This document shows, piece by piece, positions 1 through 10,537 of a DNA stretch of 64,000 nucleotides (within the stretch, counting starts at the first letter, position 1; every line of letters begins with the position of its first letter). The DNA lies in contig JAGPYM010000008.1 in assembly GCA_020736575.1 (NCBI GenBank), positions 496,001 to 560,000 on the forward strand, written 5' to 3'. Below the pieces are notes generated by a model, which was not told where the DNA came from, did no database searches, and saw nothing but the letters and a program-made list of their open reading frames with translations. The DNA comes from Thelonectria olida. Its lineage: Eukaryota; Ascomycota; Sordariomycetes; Hypocreales; Nectriaceae. The translations under genes and the position numbers were made by a program.

Positions 1-1523
1 TTCAGGGTTATCTGTTCCGGCACAATTCGCTTCTTCATGATCATGGATTGTCGGTGCTCCTCCTTGACGAATAAGTCTAGGTCGCTTCGAGCCAGACCCG
101 GTAAATCGATGAGCTCGCCCTTCTTATTTCCAAAGGGGACTCGAATCGGTGAGGCCGTGGTGCCAGGGAGTGACGACACGAGAGGCATGGCGGGATAGTT
201 CGTCGCAGGCTGTGCAGGAGGCAGCAAATCTCCAACATCCAGGTTTTCGTAAGGCTCAGCGTTGCCAGAATCTTCCGCAACCGCCCCAGCATTTTCCGCG
301 CCGCGAGGATATATCGATATCGAGCCGTTTTTCACATCCCTGGAGTCGCCCATTCTGCCCTTGGGGAAGACAGCCTCAAACAACTGACTCTTTCCAACAT
401 TGACCTTGCCAACCATCCAACCTGCACCGCCTCGCTTCCAAATCTCCTCTCGCAGATCCTTAGTCCACCATGATCGTCTGGCACTGACGCACTTGACATT
501 GCCTAGACGCACCCTGCCTCCAAGACGTCCCAGCGCATCTCGCAGCTCCTCTCGGAGGTAGGGCATCATCGCATCGACCATCTCCTTCTTGGGCCCAAGG
601 AGATCGCTTCGGGTAATGATGAAGCTGAGCTCCGTCTGACGATCATTTTGGTACTTGCCCGCTCGTGACCGTCGATTGCGGGTTCTCATAGGAATGTCAC
701 CTAAGAGGACGTTCAGCCGTGGAATCAGCGACATGGGGAAGTCGGCAGCATCGATGACGTGGTAAATGTGGTTGTACTTGTGTGGCGATTCTTCAATGGT
801 CTCACGCAGCGACTCGACAGTCGGATGGAACATGGGAAGCTTGGCCGTGTCGCTCGAAATGCTATAGTGCTGCAAGTTGTGGCATCGGTCGCATACGGGC
901 TGTTTGTCCGGGATACGTGCTGCAAGTGCGCAATTAGCTATCTGCATGCCTTTCTCTTTGGGACAGAGCTTACCAGCCATGGCAGCGCCCTCCGTCTCTG
1001 GGCCTGTCATGAGCAGGTTGGGATCCAGTCCCAGTTCCTGGAGTTTGCCAGCATCCATGGACTTGAGAACTTCGTCTACAACCCCATCCTCCGTACTGGC
1101 ATCGCGCGTAGTTTCGGGAGCTGCTGGGCTAAGCCATTTCTTAACCCTTTTACTCTGTAAGTCGAAGTAACCTAGCATATGTGGATCGTTTGTCTGCGTA
1201 AAGGCACCGCAGCCAGAACAGTTTAGAGGAAGCCTCCTTTGGGGCTGCACATTTTCTGGTACGGTTTCTTCCACAGAGTCGTCCACGGGTTTCTCTAGAG
1301 AAGGGGTATGAGGTATCGTATCGCTTGTCGTCGCTTCAGTATGGTTAAGTCGTCGAGAGGAGAAAGCAATGGTTCGTGGCGGCGGAACAGCCAGAGGTCT
1401 TCTCGTCCAGCGAACAGAAGCTCCCACGGCAGGACACAGAAACAGCGGCACGCCAGCCGATACAGGAGCCTCGCCAATGCTAAGTGCCCGATTGAGCCAC
1501 CGTGCTGACAATGCCCGATGCAT
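1..1523 (-). CDS. GEP3: Gep3/YqeH-type circularly permuted mitochondrial GTPase (3' end outside window)
   Basis: Open frame of about 507 codons from the ATG at 1523 to the window edge, no stop reached. The N-terminus is Arg/Ala/Ser-rich without early acidic residues, as in a mitochondrial presequence. A four-cysteine zinc site follows: CSGCG near residue 102 and CDRCHNLQHY near 211. The G motifs are in permuted order: a TRSD G4-like motif (about residue 304) comes before the P-loop GKVNVGKS (about 372) and the DLPGL G3 motif (about 472). This G4-G1-G3 order is diagnostic of the YqeH/Gep3 family, which is linked to assembly of the small mitoribosomal subunit. No intron is needed. It is divergent from a mitoribosomal protein gene 325 bp away. 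Family assignment is secure; the symbol follows yeast usage. Confidence 0.88.
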   Translation of the reverse strand, partial: MHRALSARWLNRALSIGEAPVSAGVPLFLCPAVGASVRWTRRPLAVPPPRTIAFSSRRLNHTEATTSDTIPHTPSLEKPVDDSVEETVPENVQPQRRLPLNCSGCGAFTQTNDPHMLGYFDLQSKRVKKWLSPAAPETTRDASTEDGVVDEVLKSMDAGKLQELGLDPNLLMTGPETEGAAMAGKLCPKEKGMQIANCALAARIPDKQPVCDRCHNLQHYSISSDTAKLPMFHPTVESLRETIEESPHKYNHIYHVIDAADFPMSLIPRLNVLLGDIPMRTRNRRSRAGKYQNDRQTELSFIITRSDLLGPKKEMVDAMMPYLREELRDALGRLGGRVRLGNVKCVSARRSWWTKDLREEIWKRGGAGWMVGKVNVGKSQLFEAVFPKGRMGDSRDVKNGSISIYPRGAENAGAVAEDSGNAEPYENLDVGDLLPPAQPATNYPAMPLVSSLPGTTASPIRVPFGNKKGELIDLPGLARSDLDLFVKEEHRQSMIMKKRIVPEQITL

Positions 1524-1848
1524 TGTGGTGAATGTGCCGTGGTCAATTGAAGACTTTTTTATTTTCGTCTCCAAAGAGGAAGTTCAATGTCTCCGTCGCA
1601 AAGAATTCTCCAAAAATTTCCCACTTACATGGGCCGCGTCTAACGCACGCGACAGGGCCACTTCGCATGTGAGCGGCCCCACCCATTCTTCGGTAGCTCC
1701 CCCCAGTCCCGGGTCAACGTTCGGCCCGCCAAACAACTTTGCGACAGGGGTCTGGCGGATTTTCAGAGACGACTTTTCGACGGTAGCATATCGCGGAAGT
1801 TCCAAAGCCAGCCAGGACCGCGAGAATTGCCGGTTCATCATTCCCACG
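1524..1848. promoter_or_regulatory. Shared divergent promoter of GEP3 and the mS25/mL61 gene
   Basis: These 325 bp separate the start codons of two divergently transcribed genes that both serve mitochondrial translation. The stretch contains a T-rich tract near 1553-1565 and GC-rich segments. I see no clear TATA box. Open frames crossing it are not protein-like. Confidence 0.5.
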
Positions 1849-2658
1849 ATGAGGAATCTAGGAGAGAGATTAAATCTGCTTCGCAAGGTATGTTGACAAA
1901 TTGAATTGGCCTCGGGCAATTGGCAGCGCTAACTGAACCCGTCCTTGCAGAAGGTATAGTGTCCCCGATCAACGAACGAATGCTTCCACAGCTCGGTTGT
2001 TTGCTCATGCCCCGAATCAGCTCGTCAACATACAATGCGGCCCCGGAGCTGCCATCCTCCCGCCAGAGGTCACTAGAATCCATCTCGACTTTGCCAAGAA
2101 GGCAGACAATGGCCACATGGGCGCCAGGTCCGTTCCGTCCCCCCCCCCACTCACCGATGATGTATACATATATATGTTCTAACATGTGTGAAATGCAGAA
2201 AGTTCTGGCTCGAGAACCTCCCCCGCCTAAAGTACCACAACCCCTCCGTTCCCATGGTCGTCAACCGCCACATGCAAAACTCGCAAAAGCCCACGCTGTC
2301 CATCTACATCCGCAAGCCCGACGCCCCCGTAACCAGCGAGAAACGTAACCAAGCCGCCTCGTCGCGCGACAACCTCGCCCCCGCCCCCACCCCCGATGCC
2401 GACGAGCGCCTCGTCACCGTCGACATGTCCATGAAGCACTCGACGCACATCCTCGAGTTCCTGCTCGCCGAGACAAAAGCCGTGCCCATCCAGCCCACGC
2501 CAGAGGAGATCCGCGAGATGCAGGAGCTCGACGCCATGCGCCGGCAGGCCGACGTCGACCGCGAGCGTGTGCGACAGCTACGCGAGGAGAAGAAGCGTGA
2601 GGAGGAGATGCTCAAGCGAGCCCGAGCAGCGGGCGGCATGGCGGAGGAGGAGGCGTAA
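1849..2658 (+). CDS. Mitochondrial ribosomal protein mS25/mL61 (L51/S25/CI-B8 domain)
   Basis: Three exons, 1849-1887, 2021-2127 and 2199-2658, give 201 aa. Intron 1 (133 nt) starts GTATGT; intron 2 carries a C10 run and a CTAAC branch site. The protein starts MRNLGERLNLLRKLVNIQ and contains GARKFWLENLPRLKYHNP, the signature of the thioredoxin-like L51/S25/CI-B8 fold shared by mS25, mL43, mL61 and NDUFA2. The C-terminus is a charged helix rich in Arg and Glu, as in fungal members. Mitoribosome structural protein in the matrix. Whether it is mS25 or mL61 (Mrp49) cannot be decided by eye. The acceptor at 2020 was chosen because nearer AG sites lead straight into a stop. Confidence 0.85.
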
Positions 2659-3051
2659 GCCAAAGGACGAAAAGACTAAGTAGGGATAAGGGAGGGCGGA
2701 GGAGCAAGGCTGTACAATACAAATGTATGAAACTCAGTGCCATATATCTGGCCGTGTACTAGTTGGAAATCAATACCACCAAGTGATTTGATTCACGCAA
2801 CGTTTAAGTCTCTTCTTAAATGGGGTGAGTGCAGTCACCTCCATCGTACATTTGGGGCGATTCTTTGGAACCAATTGTTCACAAATGCAAATCATGCATG
2901 AATCTATCTATGCATTCCATCTTTGTATGCCCAGATGTACATATATCTATCAATAAGAGCCCGCAACCATGCGTCACCAACTCCGAGAAAAATACACAAC
3001 CCATCGATACTAAATCATGGTCTCGTTAAAAAGTAAAGTCCGTGGTAAGAT
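2659..3051. other. Convergent 3' intergenic region
   Basis: 393 bp between the converging ends of the mitoribosomal gene and the HECT ligase. It is AT-richer than the flanks and presumably holds both 3' UTRs. No gene-like frame is seen. Confidence 0.5.
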
Positions 3052-6000
3052 CTATTTGAGCCCAAACCCTTCGCTCTCGTGAACAGCTGTCCACAGCATC
3101 TTTTCCAGCTGCTCTTTAGACTCGTATCGTGACAGGGAGATCAGGTTGAAACACGTTCTGGCGATAGGGAACCGGCCCGCATCGTCGCCGAGGTATGAGA
3201 TCCTGATGGCCAGATTTGCGGCCCCCATGGCAGGAATCCGATCACTGCCAGTGATGAAGAGGAGCAATTTCCGTTGGTCTTTTGGAGTAGCAGCTTGGAA
3301 CGTCTCCCAAAACCAGTCGACCATTGGTTCGGAACTATCTGGTTTCTTACTTGCCCAGTTGTCGTATTCTGCTACAGCCCTCAAAGATGAGATATCGAGA
3401 TCCTCATCTGAGCCCCGTACAAGGAGTTCAATCTCCTCAGGGCGAAAGAGGGACAGAGCGTTACCTCCACACACCGTATAGAAGCCCCGTTTGAAGGGTT
3501 CGAATTGTCGTGTCACGGCCACGTCAAGGATGTATCGTGTGTAAAGATCCACGTAGTCTCGGCGGTTATTGTTCGTCACCGGCACGCGTTCACCGCCGGG
3601 ACACAAGGGAACCTGAACAACGGTTCCGTACTTCTCAGTATCAATTACAAAGTCAAGACAAAAGGTTGTCTCAACGTCTCCTTCGAAATCCAACAGCTGA
3701 CGCAACCCTCGCGCCAGTCTCGGACGATATTCGGCCAAGTCTTCAAGTGTATAGCGCATGGCTGGCCTAGGGTGAGCCGATGCGCCAGTGCCATGCGTAG
3801 GGGCAGATGCAATCAGTTTTCGGAAGGCAAACGGCGGAAGGGCAACATCGAGGATGGTCGAATTGTAAATGGCCAATCCCATGACTACACCGACCAAGAA
3901 GAACTGGTCCGACGTCTCAAAGGAGCTGGGATTGAAGTAGCAGTATTGCGAGTCCTCGTCATACAAAAACATCCCTAAGATATGTGTTAACGACGCGTAT
4001 GCACCCCCTGTCACTTGAGTCTTACCATGATCGGGGTTGAAAACCTCTCTAACGAGGAGTAGAAACCATTCCTTTCGCAAACCGCCCGCATCGATACCCT
4101 CCTCGCCTTTAAATGAGATGCGGAGCCCCTTCTTAATATCCTCACTCCCACTACCGATCACCTCACTCACGGCTTTGAGACTGTCGTCGACCAAGCAGTC
4201 TCTCCGCACATCCAGCATCAAGAACTGGTTGACGCTCCTGCGAGTCATAATGCTGTCGAAGAAAGCATCCCGAGCCTTGCTCTGCATTTGACGACGAGCG
4301 TCATACTCCATGATGCGATTCTTGGCCCATATGCTGAGGAGAAAAGGATATTGACAGAACGAGAATTTCCCCCTTCTCGCCTCCCAATTCTCAAAATCAA
4401 CTATGAGGTCGGCGTAGTCAATCATTGAGTTATAGAAGTCGCTCGTTGGCAGCAATTGTCCATTAGCATGAACACATTCGCGAACAGCGCCGAGATTGTC
4501 ATTGGGATTGGGCGAGGCTTCGTCCCCTCGCCGCATATGGGGTAGATTATTAGCCGCGAATAGCAGTGCTAGGACCCGCGCCGAGGCCTTGACTTGCCAG
4601 TCGTCCCCGTATGTAATCTTTTTGGTAGGTTCTTTGAGCTTCTTGGACGAATTCGACGCGTTGATCTCGTCATATAAATATGCCCCTGAACGGCCCTCGT
4701 GCATTTGTGGGACGAGACCAGCAGTGATGTCCACCTTGACCTCCTGTTTCTTTTCGTTCTGGCGTAGTAGGCGATACGTGAGGAATCCAGAAACGAGCTC
4801 CTTCATCTTGGCAAAACGTCCCAAGTGATATCTTGCGAACCAGGTAATCAGCTGGTTGTGGCACTCAATTGAGGAACCAGAGGTCAAGCCGACAACGCGC
4901 TTGATGATGCCTGAATGGTGGCCCGACAGGGGACCAGATTCGGGCGTCTGTTGGCTCTTACTTGAGGGCTTTCCATCCTTCACGTCGGTTCCCTCCTTCT
5001 CGGGTTGGAGTATTCCACGAAATAGGTGATGGTCTTGATAGAAAAGGGGGTTTTCTAGAATGATGAGCAGAAATCGTAGGTCCGCGGGCTCTTTCAACGG
5101 CCGTCCTGGTCGCTTCAGAAGTAGTTCCGTCGCTTTCAGCAAGACCCTTCGCACATGTTCCTGCGCATGCAGTAGGTCGCGCTCCAGCGCCTGAAGCTCT
5201 TGGTCGGTTGATCCCTTGAAGTCCTCCTTTCGGGACACCTCCTCGTAGAGGCTAAACCACCCTTCAGCGGCATTGGTGACTAGAGAATACCAGTGACCTA
5301 CGTCCCCCCAATGAATCAGAGGTGACTTTGGGTGGACAAGTGACTTGGCAGATCCGCTATTGTGACGCACGGGTGGTGACTTTGGCGCGGGCGCAATCTT
5401 TTCTTGCCCTCCTGTCCACCAAGTCCCATTCTCCGCAAAATCGCCCAACAGAAGCAGCTTGGGGTCCAGATCAAACTGCGCTGGGTCTTGCTGTGGTTGC
5501 TCCCGTGGCTCATGAGTCTCGGGCGTCTCGCGAGGAACGCGGGGTGGTTCACGTTGCGGAGGTGGCGGAATAGATGAAGCGGGCTTTCTTCGAACCGTCT
5601 CACTCGCTCCTCTGGAATTATGGCGATGATGGGGCGTCGTAAATGATGAATTGATGCATTCGAACGTGCTGAAACAGGCGATTATATAATCCTCCAACGC
5701 CTTGAAGATCCTCTTTGGGTCGCTGTCGGGGCTTCTTGAAGTCGACCTTCGATGTCCGTTCCGTTCATGAGCTTTCCGGGCGTCATCGAGTAGTTCATTC
5801 CGAACATACGGCCTTTCCGTATGTGATGTTGAATATGAGCGTCCCGTTGCTGGTGAATTGGGTCGAGGGCTAGGATGGAGGGTAGGTTGTTCGTCAAAGA
5901 CAAATTGGGATACGTATATTGGAGGTGACGTAGGACCTAATTCAGCGTCTTCTGGTGCTGGCCCGTGGCCGTTTGCATGTACGCGGTTGCTAAAAGAGAG

Positions 6001-6829
6001 GTTGTGTCGTGGAGGGTGGTGGTTTTCGGGAGTGCGTGAGGGTGCAGGTGTGGTGAGCTTCCTGGATAGGTATGAGTGGATGCATTGTTGGACGAGTCGT
6101 CTCGTGTGTTCAACAGAAATGTATTGGACTGTTTATTATTCGTCAGCCAAACCGCTTGACCAAATGTGTCGAAGAATTGCAATTACTTCGTGGTGGAGCT
6201 GGTTGGGGGCCATTTGAAGGTCCCTGGGTCGCGTCGCGACGCCGACTCGACCCCCCATTCGTTTGACCATCGACCTTCAAGGGTTCAATGTCGTTGACCG
6301 TCATGCAAATAGTGCACTTGAAGACTTTGAGATCTCTCGGCCATCGGACAAGCGACCCGCACGTCATGCAGTTTCCCGTCGCAAAGTCCTTGCTCCCGGC
6401 CGGTCCGCCGCGGGTATGTGACCTGGCAGGAAGTCGTTGCGGCATGGCAGCATCGTCATCGGCAAAGCCCAAGTCTGGCGGCGGAGGTGCCCCGACAGAG
6501 CTCTGCCTCTTCTTCTTGCTGCTAAATAGCGAGGGGAAGGGCTGGCTCATAGAGCGGGAGTGCCGGGATCTGGACGAGGGGCGCGAGTGGGAAGCTGCTG
6601 ATGACTGCGGTGGGTGACCGTAGAAGTCGGCGTCTGAATCGCTCGAGTCGGCGCCGTCGTGGGCGTTGGAGAAGGAGATGTCGAAGCGGTTCTCCTGTGT
6701 TGCGGACAGGGTTGTCGGCGTGTGGAGGGCGGAGTGGTGAATGCGGCTGATGAGGTCACCGGAAGAGTGGTTGTTGCTGTTGTCTTTGGGTTGTGCCCCA
6801 CGGCGACTCGACCAGGGAGCCATTTCCAC
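3052..6829 (-). CDS. HUL4: HECT-type E3 ubiquitin ligase (Hul4-like)
   Basis: Exons 6829-6187, 6128-4026 and 3974-3052 give 1222 aa. The N-terminal 200 residues are Ser/Arg-rich and low complexity with a zinc ribbon of two CxxC pairs (CMTCG and CTICM, about residues 152-177). A basic linker and helical region follow. The HECT domain (about 870-1222) has the N-lobe signature YDEDSQYCYFNP and the catalytic cysteine in ARTCFN, 33 residues from the end. Such ligases take ubiquitin from an E2 onto this Cys and pass it to substrates. Intron 1 has a CTGAC branch. Intron 2 (4025-3975) is 51 nt without a stop and interrupts the motif between FNPDHG and MFLYDED, so it is spliced in the canonical product. 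The start could be two codons downstream. The family is certain; orthology to Hul4 is likely. Confidence 0.9.
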
Positions 6830-9220
6830 TGAACGTTATGGGGCGCTCCTTTGGTTTTTGACGATGGTGTTGGCGATGCTTGGTGATAGGTGCAGGTAGG
6901 TAGCGACAGTCGGCAGCTGCATCGGAGAGAAACAGACAAAGAGCAGGGAAAACTCCCCCAAAAGTACCCAAGGTAAAGAAGAAAATAATGAAGGGAAGAA
7001 TAGTCAGCCCCCAAACGCTGCAAACGTCCAAACGGAAGCGTTCAGCCTTAGCTGACGCCCGGGTCCGGGGTTGGAGTTAATAAAAGAAACGCCAAAGCCA
7101 CGGCTGCGGTAGTGAAACACCAAACCCAACAGCTGGGACCGGCAATGTGTGATACAGTGTGATTCAGAAGTTGGTGGTGTAAGTACTTGTCTCGTGCTTG
7201 CAAGACACCGGACGCGCCTTGTCACACTCCCTAGTTCGCACCACACACACGCAAGCTGGACACGTCGATGGCAGATGAGAGTTTGGAAGGAGAGGGGATG
7301 ATGGGAGTTTTAGACGATATCCGATGGCCGTCAGTCCCCTTGTAGGGATCATTCCCGGCCGAAGACGATTGCGATGGATAAGCTCTTGGCCATACGAATC
7401 ATCCACTTGGCGGATGAAGTGGTACTTTGCAAACGCGGAGATCCGCCGTTGCATACGAATTATACATACACGGCCAGGCCAAGCCAGCAAGGGCATGGCC
7501 TGGCCTGTGGATAGGAGGGGATGTTCCGGACGCTCCAGTTCCAGACAACAACTCAGGAACGACTTCATTGTGGCATGAGACAACAATTGGGACATGGCCC
7601 GTTGCGTGAAGCAAACAAATTACTCGCTTCTGACGTCGTAGCTCGTATTCACCCTGGACAATTCTCTACCGTTAGACTCTGGCTGGGCCCCCCCGGTAAT
7701 CGGCATGATTATCTTTTAGTTTTTCACACGTCCTGTCATTCCAAATCAGAAGAACTACTTCAGGACGAATACCTAAACACGCACATACAAAAAGAAACAC
7801 GCAAGTGCAACCAAGCCTAATATGTACTCGTCCTAACCAACACATAATACCTAGGTAACCAATCCATATTCTATAGGTACCTAGCTAGCCCTAATCCTAT
7901 CCCTAAGTCGAATCCTGACCGCTGTAGCCTCCTTGTTAATGAATTATCGTTAAAAAGGCGAAAAAAAGCAGAGGAATTGATCAAGTTGAAGAAAAGCGGG
8001 GCGGAGTTGGCGGTTTGTACAAAGTACGTGCGCCCCAGTGTTTTGCTGCCCCTTCAAGACATCAAGACTCAAGATAAGAGGACTGGACGTCATCATGAAT
8101 GAGGGACTGGACAGGACAGGTTGCACCCAAATTAGCAACCGGCCCAGATTGGCATGACACACGGCACGCCATACTGTACTTCCATCTTTTTCCTCGAGGT
8201 TGCTTCTGCACTACCCGATGCTTAATTTCAATATTGATTAATATCTTGATCATCCCAATCAATTGAATACTTTGTCTCAATTGATCCGCCAGGGGAACAC
8301 CAAGCAGGGATCTGTCATTTCTGAAGCCCCCCGCAAACCTAGGCGCCTCAGGTGCAGTCTTGGACCTTGCTGCTTGCCTTGCCGGCTTTCCGTGTGGCGG
8401 CCGAATGCCAAGCGCCCGTTGTAACGCAAAAATGTGCTTCGCTGTCACAGCGATCTGACCCGTTACGAAGTCGTAACTAATGTCACTGTTAGGCCCGTTA
8501 AAGCAAAGCCCCGCTGCCGCTGCCGCTGCCGCCGATGAAACGTTTAATCGGGAACCTGATTGCGGCTTTGTTAGCTCCAGGTCCCATCCGATTTAGGCCT
8601 CCGGGTAGTAGATGGATTATTGCTAACGTGGCTGGCAAGCGGGTGACAGAAAAAAAGTCCTGTCTTCTCATCTAAATTGGGTGGCCAGACCGGACATTTT
8701 CATTGTCACCCACTTGGCTAGCTACCCTATGTTTTTTAGGCCAGTTTCAATGTTGCCTCCATATTTTGATTTATTTTTGGCTTCCTGGAACTTGTTCCTG
8801 TCATGCCGCATGTGCCCTCATGTTGGTTCGCCATGTGCCACTTCATCATTCGAATATTCACTCGGTCAGTGGGTAGATATTCAATGTTTCTCATGATTAA
8901 TCCTGTCTACCGTAACTATCCCGTCCTACCAAACCCTCCATGTACGCAAGGTACGTACCATTCCTAACGCCGAAACAAAAACCATGACAAAACCCCTTGT
9001 TCAAGCAAAGTCATTGCCGCATTCCATCCATCCCCCATGGTTTCGATGTGTCGTGTGCTGCACGAAAGTGTCCCTTTCCATACTAGATATGCAAGGGATT
9101 CGGGCTCATCGTCAAAAGTCGACCATGAACTGGCCTCGTCGCTCGGATCTTAGGTCTTCGACTGTTCATCCCTGCGACCTGGGTTAGTAGGCGACAACAA
9201 CGGGGGATACATCGCTGCTC
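6830..9220. other. Long gene-free region upstream of the HECT ligase
   Basis: About 2.4 kb. The first few hundred bases are pyrimidine-rich on the minus strand and probably are leader and promoter of the ligase. Beyond that there are only short frames with no recognisable protein. It holds a CCGCTG-type short repeat (8511-8533) and the palindrome TAGGTACCTA (7874-7883). Confidence 0.45.
8511..8533. repeat. Short CCGCTG microsatellite
   Basis: About four copies of a CCGCTG hexamer in intergenic DNA. No gene overlaps it. Confidence 0.7.
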
Positions 9221-9556
9221 TCACTCTTCGCTGGTATCCGAGAGGCTGGTTTCTGTACCACCCAGGCCAAACACAGAAGCCACAAACCCAACTACGGCCA
9301 GTGGTAAAAAGCTCCATCGGGTCGTCGTCTGCTGTGTTTGAAGGACAGGCCGCGCATATTCCTTGAAGAGGGCTGAGTCGGCGACGTTCATGATGGCGTT
9401 GTTGCTGTTAGACTCGACAGTCTCCTGTGCTATTCTCGCTGCTCTCAGGTAGGTAGGCGCGTAAGAAGCGAAGAAGAATGAAGAAAGAGGATCGTAGTTG
9501 ACGCGGTGGACGGGAAACCCGACTGTACTTGTATCGACTTGCGTGGGTGAGAAACA
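9221..9556 (-). CDS. Small unrecognised protein with one hydrophobic segment (5' exon unresolved)
   Basis: An open minus-strand stretch of 111 codons ends in TGA at 9221. It has a protein-like composition throughout: HRVNYDPLSSFFFASYAPTY near its start, a Gln/Thr-rich stretch, then a hydrophobic segment (FLPLAVVGFVASVFGLGG) near the C-terminus. The frame opens right after a plausible acceptor (TCTCGTAG at 9557), so a first exon is expected upstream. One option is the ATG at 9816 with a donor GTATCA at 9810, giving 113 aa, but this donor is weak. The only internal in-frame ATG (9391) gives 56 aa. I do not recognise the family. A small organelle-membrane protein is a guess from the single hydrophobic segment. 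Confidence 0.45.
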   Translation of the reverse strand, partial: CFSPTQVDTSTVGFPVHRVNYDPLSSFFFASYAPTYLRAARIAQETVESNSNNAIMNVADSALFKEYARPVLQTQQTTTRWSFLPLAVVGFVASVFGLGGTETSLSDTSEE

Positions 9557-10537
9557 CTACGAGATGGAGGGATGCAAGGGAGGGATCCGATGCAGGCTGA
9601 TATGGATCTAAGGACGTGGAGGATTAGGATCTGGCTCGCTTGTGTGCAGCTGTCTGCCAAGTGTATCACTTTCCTCGGTCCTGATTCGCACATTCTTCCA
9701 GCAGCACCCAGTAGCACCAGCAACACTGCCAGTGCAAAGGGCGGTTGCGGTGGACTGAGAAACTCTTTCTCGCATGACGAAGACATGAACTGAGATGTAT
9801 CGACTGATACGCCCATGCATGCGGAGCCAACCCGCTGCAGAAGCACCTACGCACGCGCGACGTTGAAAGAGGGTGCATGCAGGATTGGCGGTCAGTGGGG
9901 CTGTAATTCCTGACTGTATGTTTCCGAGGGACCAGTCGGCGCTGCAAAGACCTTCATCTTACGTCTGATGTCAGAAGTCAGCCAGCAATAAGGCGGCGTA
10001 GACGTCACATTAGACGTGGTTGACGTGGTGGGTGGGTGAGCGTGCTAAAATATGACTGTGTGTCTACTACGACTCAATCGAGCACACGGCTGCATCGAAT
10101 CGCAGTTGGCAGAGCGTCTGTCAAGTAGACATATCATCTCAGGAGACTTCAACTTACAACGAATACTACTCGGGAACAACTGCATTCCTAGCGTGACGTC
10201 TCCTGCATTGAATCCATGTCCCACCAACTCAGCTGACATGTCTCAAACACAGGTCGAAATAGTACGACTATTTCATCACTCAGCACGTACGGATAGTTGC
10301 GGGGAAAAACTCAGGCACTCATGCATATATCACAGCATCACAGGCGGTCAAAAGAGAAGGAGCAACACACAAAGACCGACTTCGGCGAATATTACCCCAA
10401 GTTCCCATTCTGGTCCAATCTAAAAAAGTCAACCCTAACAAAACCGAAAATGATTCTACCCGTTTGCTAACCCCCGTCGTGCCTTATCGTGACAGTTACA
10501 TTGAGCCCTTCGTCGCCGACATGTCTTCGCTCTCCCT
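9557..10537. other. Intergenic region between the small protein and the dehydrogenase
   Basis: Likely holds the unresolved first exon and promoter of the small gene at its left and the dehydrogenase 3' UTR at its right. No other convincing frame is seen. Confidence 0.4.

Noticed and set aside
1369..1896. 175-codon plus-strand frame
   Set aside because: It is antisense to the Gep3 N-terminus and runs through the shared promoter; its end coincides with exon 1 of the mitoribosomal gene, which starts at 1849.
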